A stretch of DNA of 64,000 bases from Bactericera cockerelli (Eukaryota > Arthropoda > Insecta > Hemiptera > Triozidae). A program made the translations under genes and the position numbers. The stretch spans positions 3,307,501 through 3,371,500 of the forward strand of contig CM044956.1 of the NCBI GenBank assembly GCA_024516035.1, given 5' to 3'. Of the stretch, positions 44,763 through 55,547 are shown piece after piece; the stretch's first letter is position 1, and the number at the start of each line of letters is the position of its first letter. Below the pieces are notes generated by a model, which was given only the letters and a program-made list of their open reading frames with translations, was not told where the DNA came from and did not search any database.

Positions 44763-45118
44763 TGAAAGGGTTAACTTTCAAAGGCTTCAAAAAAAAAATA
44801 AACATGTTAACACTTGCAAATAAAGTCTGAGCCTCCACCTACAAAAAGTAAAAAACTAACATGTCTATTTACAAAAAAGGTATAATAAATAAGACCTAGA
44901 AAATACCTAGTGGTATAAAAATAATTAAGAAAGGCAAAATTTAAATTATTAGAAATTAAATATAAAAAATCATAAAAACAACAGTAAAATGACCACTAAA
45001 CAAGTGGCAAAATTGCAAGTAGCAGATTGAAAAAAAAATACACATCAATAACAAGAGTGCAAAAAGTATTTAAAAAAAAAAAAAAATATATTTACAAGTT
45101 CTGAAGTTGAGTACAGAC

Positions 45119-46273
45119 TTATTGAGATGGCAGAGGACACACCTTGACTACAGGTCTTTTGTAAGACCCTGTCTTAGTTTTTACCATAACGACACGGACA
45201 ATACCGTCAACACCAGGAAAAACTCCTGTTATTAATCCTAAGTGCCACATCAAAGGAGGAGCAAGATCATCCTTTAATAGCACAACCTGTCCTACAGAAA
45301 CAGGATTCTGAGGTGTGTTCCACTTGTTGCGCACCTGAAGATTATGGAGGTACTCTTGACTCCATCTGCGCCAGTAAGTCTGGACCAGATGATCAAGCAA
45401 CTGATACCTACGCAGCCCGGACATGGGTCTATCAGCCACGTTCACTGCAGGGATATAATCTAAAGGATTGGCATGTAGGAAATGTGCGGGTGTGAGGACT
45501 TGCACATCATTAGGATCTGAACTCAGAGGACAAAGAGGTCTCGAGTTCAACAAGCACTCAACTTGAGTGAGAACGGTATAGAGCTCTTCGTAGGTAAGGA
45601 CTTGAGAGCCTATAACTTTAAATAGGTGTTGTTTCACCATACGAATGTTACCTTCCCAAAGTCCACCCATGTGAGGACTCAGGGGAGGCAAGAATGACCA
45701 CTTGATTTTATGTCTTTGTAATTCACGAGAGAGTGTATCATTGAAACTCTGAGATTCTAATAAGTTGTAAATCTCGTCTAATTGGTTTTTTGCACCTAGA
45801 AAATTGGTGCCACCATCTGAATACATGACACTGACCGAACCACGCCTAGACAGAAACCGCTTGAAAGCAGACATGAAGGCTTCTGTTGATAAGTCTGCGG
45901 CCAATTCTAGATGAATTGCTTTTGTACACAGACACACAAATAGGCAAATGTATGCCTTTTGTGCCACTACACCGCGTCGTTTACCCAAGGTAATCTTGAC
46001 GAAACCTGTATAATCTGTACCGGTGTGTACAAAGGGTTTAGATTCATTGACACAAGCTCTAGGGAGTTCACCCATTAAAGCACTAGCGGCTTCAGGTTTA
46101 AACTTGAAACAGTGATTACATTTTCGCACACGTTGCCTTACAACATTGCGACCACCTAATATCCAATATTTTCGGCGCAACACACTGAGTAGCAAGTGTG
46201 GGCCAGTATGTAGGTTCATTTTATGGTGATAGTCAATAAGTAGAGTAGTTACATGGTGCTTACTCGGAAGCAA
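45119..46273 (-). CDS. BEL/Pao integrase region
   Basis: 384 codons from the first ATG, but really the C-terminal part of the polyprotein. It shows an N-terminal zinc-binding pattern (HHKMNLHTGPH, then RVRKCNHCFKF), the catalytic D (HTGTDYTGF), D (MYSDGGTNFLGA) and E (SPHMGGLWEGNI), and a C-terminal region with NSRPLCPLSSDPNDVQVLTP, the conserved block of BEL integrases, and GQVVLLKDDLAPPLMWHLG. It is separated from the upstream frame by a one-base difference in a G run at about 46318. Catalytic residues are intact. Confidence 0.9.
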   Translation of the reverse strand: MLPSKHHVTTLLIDYHHKMNLHTGPHLLLSVLRRKYWILGGRNVVRQRVRKCNHCFKFKPEAASALMGELPRACVNESKPFVHTGTDYTGFVKITLGKRRGVVAQKAYICLFVCLCTKAIHLELAADLSTEAFMSAFKRFLSRRGSVSVMYSDGGTNFLGAKNQLDEIYNLLESQSFNDTLSRELQRHKIKWSFLPPLSPHMGGLWEGNIRMVKQHLFKVIGSQVLTYEELYTVLTQVECLLNSRPLCPLSSDPNDVQVLTPAHFLHANPLDYIPAVNVADRPMSGLRRYQLLDHLVQTYWRRWSQEYLHNLQVRNKWNTPQNPVSVGQVVLLKDDLAPPLMWHLGLITGVFPGVDGIVRVVMVKTKTGSYKRPVVKVCPLPSQ

Positions 46274-46296
46274 TACAGGGTGTTTTTGTTCATAAC

Positions 46297-49200
46297 CTAG
46301 AGAAGAGTTAGATAACCTACCCCCACCAAGATGAAATCATTCTGAAGAAAAGGGTTTAACTTTTGAATTGAAGGAGAGCACAATTCATTAGACTTGAGGC
46401 TGTCAATCTCCTTACTGAAACATTCTTGTTGAACAGATTTCAGTAATCTAGTCTCGGCCTCTTGAAGCTCACTAGTTGAAATACCTTTTTTACTTATCCT
46501 TCTAGGCAAAAGTTTTAAGAATTTGAGAACATATACGATAGCACGCAGCAACCCCAACCAAGAGGAGTGTCGCTGGCCTAGTTCAAGTAATACACTAGGC
46601 TTAGATTGCCCAGTTGTTATAAATGCACTCTTCTTCTCTTCCATATTAACGTCCGCACTGATACTAGAAGTATCTAAATCAAGCGGCCACTCCGCCACTG
46701 GATGTCTTAACCACTCTGGACCTGTTGTCCAAATAGGATAAGCCACAAGTTGGTTAGGTAACATACCTCTACTTACACAATCGCTGATGTTTTCTACGCC
46801 AGCAATATGATGAAATGAATCGGAACCTACATTTTCTTGAATCTTAGCAACACGATTTGACACAAACTGATTCCAACGGTATGGTGGGGATCGAACCCAA
46901 TCCAATACAACCTTGGAGTCAGAAAGACAGAATATTTTACTTATCCTAACACGAACACTATAAGTGTCAACAATCACTTTCATTAGTTTTGAAAGTAGTA
47001 GCGCGGCTAGTAGTTCTAGACGCGCTATAGTAAGAGATTTGAGAGGACTAACTTTGCTTTTAGAAGCAACTAAACTAGTTAACACTTCACCCCGTGGTGA
47101 TTTGACTACACTGTAGATAGCACAGGCGTACGCCTTTTCACTGGCGTCACCAAAGCCCACTAAAATAATTTCGCTGTCTAGATTTATATGAATATGTCTA
47201 GGAAAAGACATTTTCGATAGGAGAGATAGCTCCTGTTGAAATTGACACCAAACTTCTTGAAGTTCTTCTGAAGCTTTCTGATCCCACCCTAGTCCTAGTT
47301 TCCACAGGTGTTTAATTAACAATTTAGCGTGCAAGGTCACGGGGGCCAAGAGGCCCAAAACATCAAATATGCCTGCAGTTAACTTGAGTACATTTCGTTT
47401 AGTACACTCAGTGGGTTTCACATTAACATCAAAGGAGAACGCGTCCTCCACTGGGTGCCATGAAAGACCCAATACTTTAAAGGCAGAATCGTCCCACTTC
47501 AAACATGTCTCTAATTTTTCACTGTTAGCTATTTTACTCAGCAATAGTCTAGAATTGGATGCCCATTTTGATAACTGAAATCCACCTGACTTGAACATCG
47601 CCACTAGTTGTGACTGAAGTTCACATGCTTCACTTTCACTTGAGACAGAAGAGCAAATATCATCCATGAAGCTATCTTCTAGTACCCTGGCACTAGCCAA
47701 AGGATACTTTTCACATTCACTATTTGCTAGCTCTTTAACACATCTTAAGGCCAAGTAAGGGCTGCAAGACATACCAAAGGTCACAGTATTGAGTGTATAT
47801 GTTTTTAGTTCCTCTTGAGGAGAAAACCGAAATAATATTTTTTGATACTTCCGTTGGTTTTCAGACACCAAAATTTGTAAATACATCTTTTTAATATCAG
47901 TGGTTATGACATAGGGAAATAACCTAAAAGATAACAATATGTTAAATAAATCATTATAAAGTTTGGGCCCTGTGTAAAGAATGTCATTAACTGATTTTCC
48001 ACTTGTGGTGGGACAACTAGCATCAAACACAGGTCGAACTTTAAATGAGGCATGATCTTGTCTTACTACAACATGTTGAGGTATGTAATACCCATCACTA
48101 GTATTATCACTGTTGACCAGAGACATATACCCACTAGACAAGAATTCTGACATAACATCACAATATTGATCATGTAATGATGCATTTTCTGAGCACAATA
48201 ATTTTTTCTCTAAGTTGAGAAATCTCTTATGAGCAATGTGATGTGATTCACCTAGACACAATTCAGGAGGTTCCTTAAATGGCAAGGACACCTCAAATTT
48301 ACCATTATTTTTTCTAGAAAAAGTATCTAAAAAAATCTTTTCACACTCTACATCTTCAGGTTTACACACTGTAGACATAGGAACATCTTCTATTTCCATG
48401 AACTTTTTCACAGATTGTTCTAAGCTACACTCCTGTTGACTATTGATTAGACCACAGAAGAAACTATTTTCCACTAGATTTTCATTAGCCTTCCCACCCA
48501 TGACAGTATATCCAAGCAGTGTGTTAACTGCTACTGGGCAGTTTTTACAACCAACGATTTTTCCTGATTCTAACAATATGGAAAACATATAAGCACCTAG
48601 AATACCATCGACTGGTTTAGGCACATTGAACTCATTGTCTGAGAGCAACACATTTTTTAAATGAGCAAGACACTCAAGGTTCATAGGCTGAACCGGAAGG
48701 TTGTCAGAAATCTTATTTACAACTAGAGCTTTGACTGAAAATTTGACATTTTCATCAAATCTTGATGTAAAATTAAAATTGACTTTGCCTTTGACAGGGC
48801 TTGATGCACCACAGATACCTTGCACAGATGTAGGCACTTTAGTTACAGTGAGACCTAATTTTCTGACTGCATGTTCAGTCACAAAATTACTCTCACTCCC
48901 AGAATCTAACAAGAGTCTCAATTCTGAGGAATTTCCTTTAAGGTCACATGACACAACCTTGACGGTTGACAATAACACACTGGAACAGGAATTGTTTTCC
49001 ACACCAGGAGAACAGTATGAATGAGTCACACCACTATCATTCACTTGACCAGCAGGGGTTTGTTTACCTGAACCACTGGTAGAAGGTTTAGCAGCTTGAC
49101 TCATACCTACATTTATGTTCTTCTCAAAATGCAAAAGGGTGTGATGCTTGCCACCACATTTAAAACAAGCACCCTTTGAAGTACATTGTTTGAGACTGTG

Positions 49201-49503
49201 ATAAGAGCTCAAACATGAAAAACACAATCTTTTTAGACCAACAAATTCATGTCTATTTGTTACAGACATTTTTTTGAAATTTCTCACACTTGTAGAGAGG
49301 GTGTTTATCGGAGGATTTGCACAAATGACACCCAACAAAGGATTTTTCATTAGACATGAAAGTATGGGTGGAATGAGTTGTAGCCCTAGCATTGTTGCTA
49401 CGTGGCTGAGATTTAGCCTCTTTTTCCATAGGTTGGATACGAGCAAATATTTTGCCCTGCTCTTTAAGGAAAGACATAAGTGTCTTAGCAGTAGGAACCT
49501 CAT
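46297..49503 (-). CDS. BEL/Pao pol: zinc knuckles, protease, RT, RNase H
   Basis: The authentic frame begins near 49265; the part before it overlaps gag in another frame and is a shadow. In order: a second Cys/His knuckle (LCFSCLSSYHSLKQC, CFKCGGKHHTLLHF), a retropepsin-like LLLDSGSESNFV, the A17/DUF1758-type region, RT with DDICSS (an MDD box) and VRPVFDASCPTT, and RNase H with VGFGDASEKAYACAIYS and CLSDSKVVLDWV. The stop at 46297-46299 comes just before the integrase frame. RT and protease active sites look intact. Confidence 0.9.
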   Translation of the reverse strand: MRFLLLRHLCLSLKSRAKYLLVSNLWKKRLNLSHVATMLGLQLIPPILSCLMKNPLLGVICANPPINTLSTSVRNFKKMSVTNRHEFVGLKRLCFSCLSSYHSLKQCTSKGACFKCGGKHHTLLHFEKNINVGMSQAAKPSTSGSGKQTPAGQVNDSGVTHSYCSPGVENNSCSSVLLSTVKVVSCDLKGNSSELRLLLDSGSESNFVTEHAVRKLGLTVTKVPTSVQGICGASSPVKGKVNFNFTSRFDENVKFSVKALVVNKISDNLPVQPMNLECLAHLKNVLLSDNEFNVPKPVDGILGAYMFSILLESGKIVGCKNCPVAVNTLLGYTVMGGKANENLVENSFFCGLINSQQECSLEQSVKKFMEIEDVPMSTVCKPEDVECEKIFLDTFSRKNNGKFEVSLPFKEPPELCLGESHHIAHKRFLNLEKKLLCSENASLHDQYCDVMSEFLSSGYMSLVNSDNTSDGYYIPQHVVVRQDHASFKVRPVFDASCPTTSGKSVNDILYTGPKLYNDLFNILLSFRLFPYVITTDIKKMYLQILVSENQRKYQKILFRFSPQEELKTYTLNTVTFGMSCSPYLALRCVKELANSECEKYPLASARVLEDSFMDDICSSVSSESEACELQSQLVAMFKSGGFQLSKWASNSRLLLSKIANSEKLETCLKWDDSAFKVLGLSWHPVEDAFSFDVNVKPTECTKRNVLKLTAGIFDVLGLLAPVTLHAKLLIKHLWKLGLGWDQKASEELQEVWCQFQQELSLLSKMSFPRHIHINLDSEIILVGFGDASEKAYACAIYSVVKSPRGEVLTSLVASKSKVSPLKSLTIARLELLAALLLSKLMKVIVDTYSVRVRISKIFCLSDSKVVLDWVRSPPYRWNQFVSNRVAKIQENVGSDSFHHIAGVENISDCVSRGMLPNQLVAYPIWTTGPEWLRHPVAEWPLDLDTSSISADVNMEEKKSAFITTGQSKPSVLLELGQRHSSWLGLLRAIVYVLKFLKLLPRRISKKGISTSELQEAETRLLKSVQQECFSKEIDSLKSNELCSPSIQKLNPFLQNDFILVGVGYLTLL

Positions 49504-50299
49504 TTTCCTTTAATAACATTTCAAAAATACGTCTAGCCTCTGGATCAATCTTAGAGATACCAAGGTGGCATAAGATGACCTCTCCTAAATTATTTAAGTT
49601 AAGTGCATTCAAACATTCAACAGAAGAACAATATTTGTCTACAAAATCATTGAACTGAACTGAGCTATCACATTTCACAGGTTTAGCATTGATAATCTGG
49701 TCCAAGTGGAACGCTGAAACTACCCTTTGATCAAGATATTTACTGACAAGACTATCCCAAATGTGATTATAGTTAGCCCCAATGGGAGGGTAACCACTAA
49801 CTGCACTAAGTGCCTTGTGACTTAGCTTAGAAACTAAATATTGAACTCTTTGATCATTTGTCAGATTGACATTATCATGAATCATGGATTTAAATGCGTG
49901 GTAGAACACAGGAAAGGTTTGTACATCACCATTGAAAGAGCCTAAGTCTAATGGAGCTAATTTAATTGCAGCCTTGACGACTGTCTTTTCTGAAGCTTCA
50001 ATGCTAGTTAGCTTACCCTGGACATATTTGATTGTGTTGACATGTGCCAATGCAGTAGATACTTCAGAATAATCAGGTACAAAACTAGTATCCTCCTCAA
50101 GTTGGAGTTTATTCACTTGGTCAATCACAGTACAAAAATCCTGGTAAACTTTATCCGTACTTTGGGTACCTATTAAAAATTCTGATCTTAAACTTTTGTC
50201 TTGTTGATTTTTATAAAAATTATTTCCACTAGTGGCAACCTTTTTTAATGTGGCAAGAAGATGGTCTTTTTTGGCCTGAAGTACAGTTAAATCTGCCAT
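49253..50299 (-). CDS. BEL/Pao gag
   Basis: 348 codons starting MADLTVLQAKKDHLLATLKK. It has the DUF1759-type segment LAPLDLGSFNGDVQTFPVFY and SKLSHKALSAVSGYPP, ending with the first zinc knuckle CHLCKSSDKHPLYKC. The frame closes just after this knuckle at an A-rich run, where the next frame takes over within the same zinc-finger region. The start fits the ATG about 610 bases after the 5' LTR. Confidence 0.9.
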   Translation of the reverse strand: MADLTVLQAKKDHLLATLKKVATSGNNFYKNQQDKSLRSEFLIGTQSTDKVYQDFCTVIDQVNKLQLEEDTSFVPDYSEVSTALAHVNTIKYVQGKLTSIEASEKTVVKAAIKLAPLDLGSFNGDVQTFPVFYHAFKSMIHDNVNLTNDQRVQYLVSKLSHKALSAVSGYPPIGANYNHIWDSLVSKYLDQRVVSAFHLDQIINAKPVKCDSSVQFNDFVDKYCSSVECLNALNLNNLGEVILCHLGISKIDPEARRIFEMLLKENEVPTAKTLMSFLKEQGKIFARIQPMEKEAKSQPRSNNARATTHSTHTFMSNEKSFVGCHLCKSSDKHPLYKCEKFQKNVCNK

Positions 50300-50888
50300 T
50301 TTTTCACTGAATTATTCACACAATATAGAAGTATAACAGAAACACAATTTGAGAGTCACTAAAGTTAAGTTATAAGGTAATTTTAAAACTTGAATGTACT
50401 TCATTCACAAGATTTGCAGTTTATGAGGATGAAAAATAGCTAACACCTACAAGAGAATTAGATAAATATGCATGTAAAATAATCTACAACAACTTATTAA
50501 TTTTTTAATCACAATACAGAGTAAATAAAATTAAATTATTCAATTTTTAAAATGAACTGAAAATTTCAAAATAACTGATAAGACATTTGAAAGCAACAAC
50601 AAGGCGTCGTGCCTAGCGACTCTAGCGAGTGCTCAGAGCCTCAGACTTTACTTGCAAGCATGGTACACACGATAACATGTTCATACCTATGAAAAATGTG
50701 TTCACACTACCTATTCAAGCACACGGTCGCCAAGTCAAAGTAGACTAGGCACAATAGGTACACGGTAAAATGATTTGGATGAATTTAAATTTAACTAACA
50801 CAATATACCTATTCATTTTAAACTTGAACTAAATTTGAGGAATATTACACGGATAAACTAATGGACTCCTAGCTTAAGGCTAGATCAT

Positions 50889-50906
50889 CCGGATCCGCTA
50901 GGACCA
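50889..50906 (-). promoter_or_regulatory. Possible primer-binding site
   Basis: Seven bases inside the 5' LTR, the minus strand reads TGGTCCTAGCGGATCCGG. TGG would pair with a tRNA CCA end. I could not assign the tRNA. Confidence 0.4.
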
Positions 50907-50913
50907 CTACATA

Positions 50914-51501
50914 TGATGGGTTGTTTTGAGCTTTTGTTAAGCTGCCAACCCTGTAGCACGGGAAAATTAAAATTAGAGAGTGGACTGTATCACTTAGGTT
51001 TGGAGGGTTTGAATCCCGTCAATGTAAAGTTCAAAGTTTTAGATAATTATGGAATAAGAAACGAACTGACACCAGAAATAATAAATGGTTGAGTCTTACC
51101 TGGTGACTTCGCTGATTTAATTTATTACTTTTGAAAACCCCATACTTACTCCCCACTTGTAGTAAAGGAAAAAGGAATGAGATTCTACAAGTTCCCTATC
51201 AGAGTTAAATCCCTTGTGCCATTTAATAATTAATTTTGGAGGAAAATATGAAACCACACTTGCAAAGGACTGGTTTTAGATAGTTCTAGGCGAACTTAAT
51301 AGCTTGACGCTATTTCACAAAAAATCGTACTAGACGTACAGCAAATTAAGAAAACTAGTTGTTCCTCTTAAGATGGCTAAAAACACAGTGACGCGGTGAG
51401 CATAGATTGCATTTCACCGAATCAAAAAGGAGACAAGAAAATCGACAAATTTAACAAGTTAGGTACTTGCTTTTGCCCTTTCACAGTATGTGGCCTCAAC
51501 A
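50914..51501 (-). repeat. 5' LTR (right on this strand), 588 bp
   Basis: Same ends and sequence as 44161-44748; followed by ATTAT at 51502-51506. Confidence 0.95.
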
Positions 51502-51506
51502 ATTAT

Positions 51507-51637
51507 ATTCACCTTAATTTTAAGCTATCAGTATGTATTGTATACCTATATATTATATGATTGTACATAAACACACAATAAATATATTCGCATCTGTAAT
51601 TGCTTGTCTAGCCCTAAAAAGCTGGCAAGTGTTGATG

Positions 51638-51679
<42 letters not shown>

Positions 51680-51700
51680 CAATGAAATAATGTTTCCCAG
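51507..51700 (+). other. Resumed LINE 3' UTR with poly(A), then the exon 15 acceptor
   Basis: AATAAATATATTCGC near 51579 and an A run at 51643-51676 look like a retroposon tail. It stops only 24 bases before exon 15, so the branch and pyrimidine region of this acceptor is very short (AATAATGTTTCCCAG). Confidence 0.5.
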
Positions 51701-51915
51701 GTGCGGAGGCGCCGGCCGCCACGCGGGGAGAAGCAGCCCGCCCCCGTGGTGGAGGTGAAGGAGGCGGAGGCGATGGAGGAGGCAGACTCCCAGGCCTCGG
51801 AGACCAAGGACACGGAGGGGAGTGAGGCCGAGCCGCCCCCCGCAGTCAAGGCCAGGCCGCGGCCCCGGAGTAGTGGCGGCTCTAGGAAGGCGTCGCGGCC
51901 CAACCGAACCAACAA
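51701..51915 (+). CDS. kis: kis exon 15
   Basis: Acceptor TGTTTCCCAG, donor AACAA|GTGAGT, phase 0 in, phase 2 out. VRRRRPPRGEKQPAPVVEVK, EAEAMEEADSQASETKDTEG and SSGGSRKASRPNRTN. Basic start and end around an acidic centre. Confidence 0.85.
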
Positions 51916-52303
51916 GTGAGTGAGGGCCTACAGGTCCTGTTTACTTATCTTATCTTATCTCTTCCACTTTATATACAATATTGTCGATGGTTTTGGGTCA
52001 TATGATTGGTGATTTGCATTGTAGTTGTGACGTTCAAAACTGGACTGATTTATTTTTATTTTTAACATTTTATTTATTTATTTATTAACAATATTGGATT
52101 TTTTTTAAAAAAGGTTCTTTTCCTAAGCTAATGATAGCTTTTAAGAAAAGATACTCTAAGAAAAGATTCATGTCACAAAAACTCATCAGAACCAAACACC
52201 TAAGTTTATTTATTTATTTTCTTTGTAAAGAAACATTTATACAAAGGTACTTCTCCTAAGAGCTTTAAAGGGCTCCTAAGTTATTTCTCGGTTGCTCCCC
52301 CAG
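51916..52303. repeat. Intron 15 with a dispersed repeat
   Basis: 52065-52160 matches 25905-26000. A second diverged piece of the same repeat (ACTTCTCCTAAGAGCTT) follows to 52275. Confidence 0.55.
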
Positions 52304-52439
52304 GGCTGTGCTCGCCAAGCTGTCGCGGCGCTCCCGCAAGAAGCTGCCGGGCGAGGACAACGAGTCTGATGATGAGGACGGAGCCCCGCCCTCCGAGCAG
52401 AGGAGACACCACCACTCCCCCCAGGACGAGGACAGCAAG
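52304..52439 (+). CDS. kis: kis exon 16
   Basis: Acceptor GTTGCTCCCCCAG, donor AGCAAG|GTACGC, phase 2 in, 0 out. KAVLAKLSRRSRKKLPGEDN, ESDDEDGAPPSEQRRHHHSP and QDEDSK. Basic-acidic switch before the RRSARN segment of exon 17. A minus repeat G begins about 17 bases into the intron. Confidence 0.85.
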
Positions 52440-53306
52440 GTACGCGACGCGAACTTATTTATTTACACTTTATTAATAGGACACATTATATACAATACAA
52501 ATAATTACAAATTAAAATACAATATAATAGAAAAAAAAGAAGAAAAAAAAAAAAAAAAAAATACAGAACTTAGGGCGAAATTAAGGGTTGGTAGAAGAGA
52601 AAGGGTTGGGTGGAAGAAATTGCCAAAGGCAATAACCCCGCCCTTTTGTTAGGACATATATTATATTATGTATACATATATTTATTAATATTTTCTTTAT
52701 TTTTTTCTTCTATTATATTGTATTTTAATTGGTTATTATTTGTGTTGTATATAATATGTCCTATTAATAAAGTGTAAATAAATAAATGATAATACTCTCT
52801 AGTAGAAGGTAACCAGCAGGCGAGGTTGATGCTTAAAGCATTTTCTTCCACCTACCTAACTTTCAGAGTCTTATCATTGTGTGGTCACAAAATCAAATTA
52901 ATGAGGAAAAATTCATGCACTGGGTGGGGTTCGAACCAATGGATCCCTACGCTAACTGGATTACCAGACCAGCACGTTAACCACTTGACTGCCAATGCAC
53001 GGTCATTGCTTATGTGTCCACCAAGTTGTGGATTTTGTCTATTAATTTGGACAACTTGAAGGTTGGGTGGAAGAGTTCGAACATGTGTGTGTATATTTAT
53101 GTATTTTTTTCGTTTATTGTTTATATTGTTTCCACATTTTAAATTTAGTAATCACTATTTGGACTGTACATGTACAATTGTACATGTACATATTATGTCT
53201 TAATATCTAATAGCATTGAGAAAAAAATCTACAAACCTGAAAAGATAAATAAAGTCAAAATTACAGAAAAATGTGGTCTAACCATCTCCCCGCCCGTTTG
53301 TTTCAG
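52440..53306. repeat. Intron 16: inverted pair of repeat G and SINE-C
   Basis: 52460-52560 (minus) and 52600-52790 (plus) are two repeat G copies facing each other. 52788-53001 is a minus SINE-C with a tRNA-like head (inverted B box GGGGTTCGAACCA). Confidence 0.7.
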
Positions 53307-53447
53307 AAGAATCGCCGCTCAGCCCGCAACCAGGGCCGCAAGAAATACGTGGACGACGTCATGCTGTCTATTTCTGACGACGACAAGTCATCCAGTGGGG
53401 ACGACACGAGCCACCTGCCCAACACCAAACCCAACTTTGTATATATT
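53307..53447 (+). CDS. kis: kis exon 17
   Basis: Acceptor CGTTTGTTTCAG, donor ATATATT|GTAAGT; 47 codons. KNRRSARNQGRKKYVDDVML and SISDDDKSSSGDDTSHLPNT. The RRSAR...KKY..D pattern matches a conserved stretch before the chromodomains of CHD7-type proteins. Confidence 0.9.
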
Positions 53448-54270
53448 GTAAGTTTTGTTCCGCGCCGCCTTTCACATAAAAAAAATTATTTGAAAATTTT
53501 ATTCGCTACTACTCTAGTCATAATTTAAAAAATACAACATTACCTTAATTCAACTACTGGGTTAAATCCCAAGGGATAGGTACCAGATATAATTGTACAT
53601 TGTCTTATTATTGTCTTGTAAATAAATAAATAAATGAATATAAAAAAAATGCACCTTTCATTTTTTTTTTAATACATGACAAGTAAATGGTTCAATTATA
53701 TATTACAAATGACAGATAATAAAATTCATACTATTCTTAACTGAACTTATGCTAGTTTCTTTTGGCTGTCGTCATCCCACACCAAGGGCCACACCTATGA
53801 AGTATGGTCCTATTCGTCTCAAAAATCGGTTTCCAGGAAGTTTAAAATTTCAGATTTCAGTTTAAAAAAACCGACTGAAAACAATGCTTTCTATAGCTTA
53901 CAGGTAATAGAATAGTTGAAAAAAAGAATCTCGAATTACCTGTTTTTTTTTTTAACCACGATTTAACTCAATTCAGCATTTTAATAAAAAAAGAAAAGAC
54001 TTTAGATATATAAATTACAATACCCATACATTTTTTGTTTGTTCATTTATTAATTATGGGTGTTCGGGGTCCACTCATACCTCGTGAGGAATAACGAGTA
54101 GCGACCAGAGGCGGAATTATAGGCAAAAATAAGACATTGAAGTATTACAAATATGGAAAAGTCCTATAATTCTGCGCTACCCACTAAAAATTATGATATA
54201 ATAACACCAAGAAACACAGTTATTTATTATTTATTTACAATAATAATATAATCATTGGTCTTGTCCGCAG
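53448..54270. repeat. Intron 17: dispersed repeat and truncated SINE-E
   Basis: 53670-53812 is the repeat of 29715 (TTTTGGCTGTCGTCATCCCA). 54058-54185 is a 5'-truncated plus SINE-E ending CCTATAATTCTGCGCTACCC. Confidence 0.65.
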
Positions 54271-54541
54271 AACACGGGAGACGAAGACTCGATGGTGGTG
54301 CAGCTGATCCTCGCCACGAGGATAGGACGGCGGGAGCTCCCGGCCGGAGACCCGGGTTCTGACCCCGCCCCCACCGCCACCCCCGCCCCCGCCTCCACCG
54401 CCCCCACGGAAGCCAAAGACACCGACGCCGCGCCGCCCAGCCAGCCGGCTGACGAAGCCAAGGCAGAGGAGAAGGAAGCAGAGAGCGATAGCAAGAAGGA
54501 GGAGAAGACATTAGATGAGGAGGAAAGCAATAAAGTTAAAG
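54271..54541 (+). CDS. kis: kis exon 18
   Basis: Acceptor GGTCTTGTCCGCAG, donor GTTAAAG|GTAAGG, phase 1 out. NTGDEDSMVVQLILATRIGR is the conserved pre-chromodomain segment. It is followed by a Pro/Ala/Thr-rich insertion and DEAKAEEKEAESDSKKEEKT, probably disordered. Confidence 0.85.
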
Positions 54542-55547
54542 GTAAGGAGAGTAGAATCCGACGAATTTATTTGAAAGTAATTCATTCTCATTAAATATTT
54601 TTCTCAACTCAAACTGTATTTACAAGTGCATGGCCTGATACAGGTCATAATTGTTTTCATCAATTTCTTAGCCTAGCTCAACGTTGCTTAACATGGTGTC
54701 ATTCAATAATTACACTTAAAATAATATGCATGGAACATGCCCTGAAAATTTAAGCTCAAATGGACTAAAAGTTTCAGCTCTTATCATTTTTTGATGAAAA
54801 CATTTAGTCCCAGTTCTTAACCACGCTTGACGCTGCTTAAAATGATGTCATTCAAAAATTTAATTCCATTTAAGTATGGAACATATCCTGAAATTTTCAG
54901 ATCGATTGAACAATACAACTTTTATGTTTTTTTTTTCAAAATTATCTAGATCTCACCCGTTTCTTAGCCTAGTTCGATGTTGCTTAACATGATGTTGTCC
55001 AAAATCGAGCTCGATTGGACAAAAATTACAACTTTAATGTTTATCGCGTCAAATAGATCCCATTTCTTAGCATAGCTCGATGTTGCTTAACATAATGTTG
55101 TCCAAGACCCAGCTCGATTGGACAAAAATTACGATTTCTATCGCGTTACAAACCTTCATACATAGATTGATAGTTAGATTAATAGAGAGAAACAAATGTT
55201 GCTCATAAGGGTTGGGTGGAAGAGATTGCCATAGGCAATAACCCCGCTCTTTAGTTAGGAAATATGTACATATTTTGTTTATTTTTTTTCTTGTTTTTAT
55301 TATTCATTTTCTCAAGTTTTATATTTTTATTTTTTACTATTATTTGTCTGTATATCTGTTCTACTAATAAAGAGTTTCTAAATAAATCAATAGTTTTGAT
55401 TAAATATTTTTAAATTAAACTGTATTTACAATACATGCCCCGAAACGGGCGATATTTTTTTATCAATTTCTTAGCCTAGCTCAACGTTGCTTAACAATGT
55501 GTCTGCTTCTTTCGCAATGTTTCTAATGCACAATTACGTCTCCACAG
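54542..55547. repeat. Intron 18: diverged direct repeats and repeat G
   Basis: TTTCTTAGCCTAGCTCAACG with TTGCTTAACATGGTGTCATT recurs with changes near 54664, 54960, 55067 and 55468 (and more weakly at 54816), an irregular local array that reaches to about 60 bases before exon 19. 55208-55390 is a plus repeat G. Confidence 0.65.

Larger units (their letters stand above)
44161..51501 (-). mobile_element. BEL/Pao LTR retrotransposon, near-complete, minus strand
   Basis: 7341 bp between ATTAT duplications. It has two 588-bp LTRs that begin TG and end CA on both strands, a polypurine tract next to the 3' LTR, and gag, aspartic protease, reverse transcriptase, RNase H and integrase in the BEL/Pao order. 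The LTRs look identical by eye, so insertion was recent. The polyprotein is broken at two homopolymer runs (A run at about 49265, G run at about 46318), perhaps sequencing errors. The kis intron is interrupted in antisense. Confidence 0.95.

Noticed and set aside
45313..45495. Plus-strand ORFs over the BEL element (also 46523, 47369, 48701, 49274, 49452)
   Set aside because: Antisense shadows of the polyprotein.
46297..49503. Programmed frameshifting between gag and pol of the BEL element
   Set aside because: The shift lies at a homopolymer inside the zinc-finger region, a second slip separates pol from integrase, and kis exons show the same kind of slips; BEL/Pao elements normally have one ORF.
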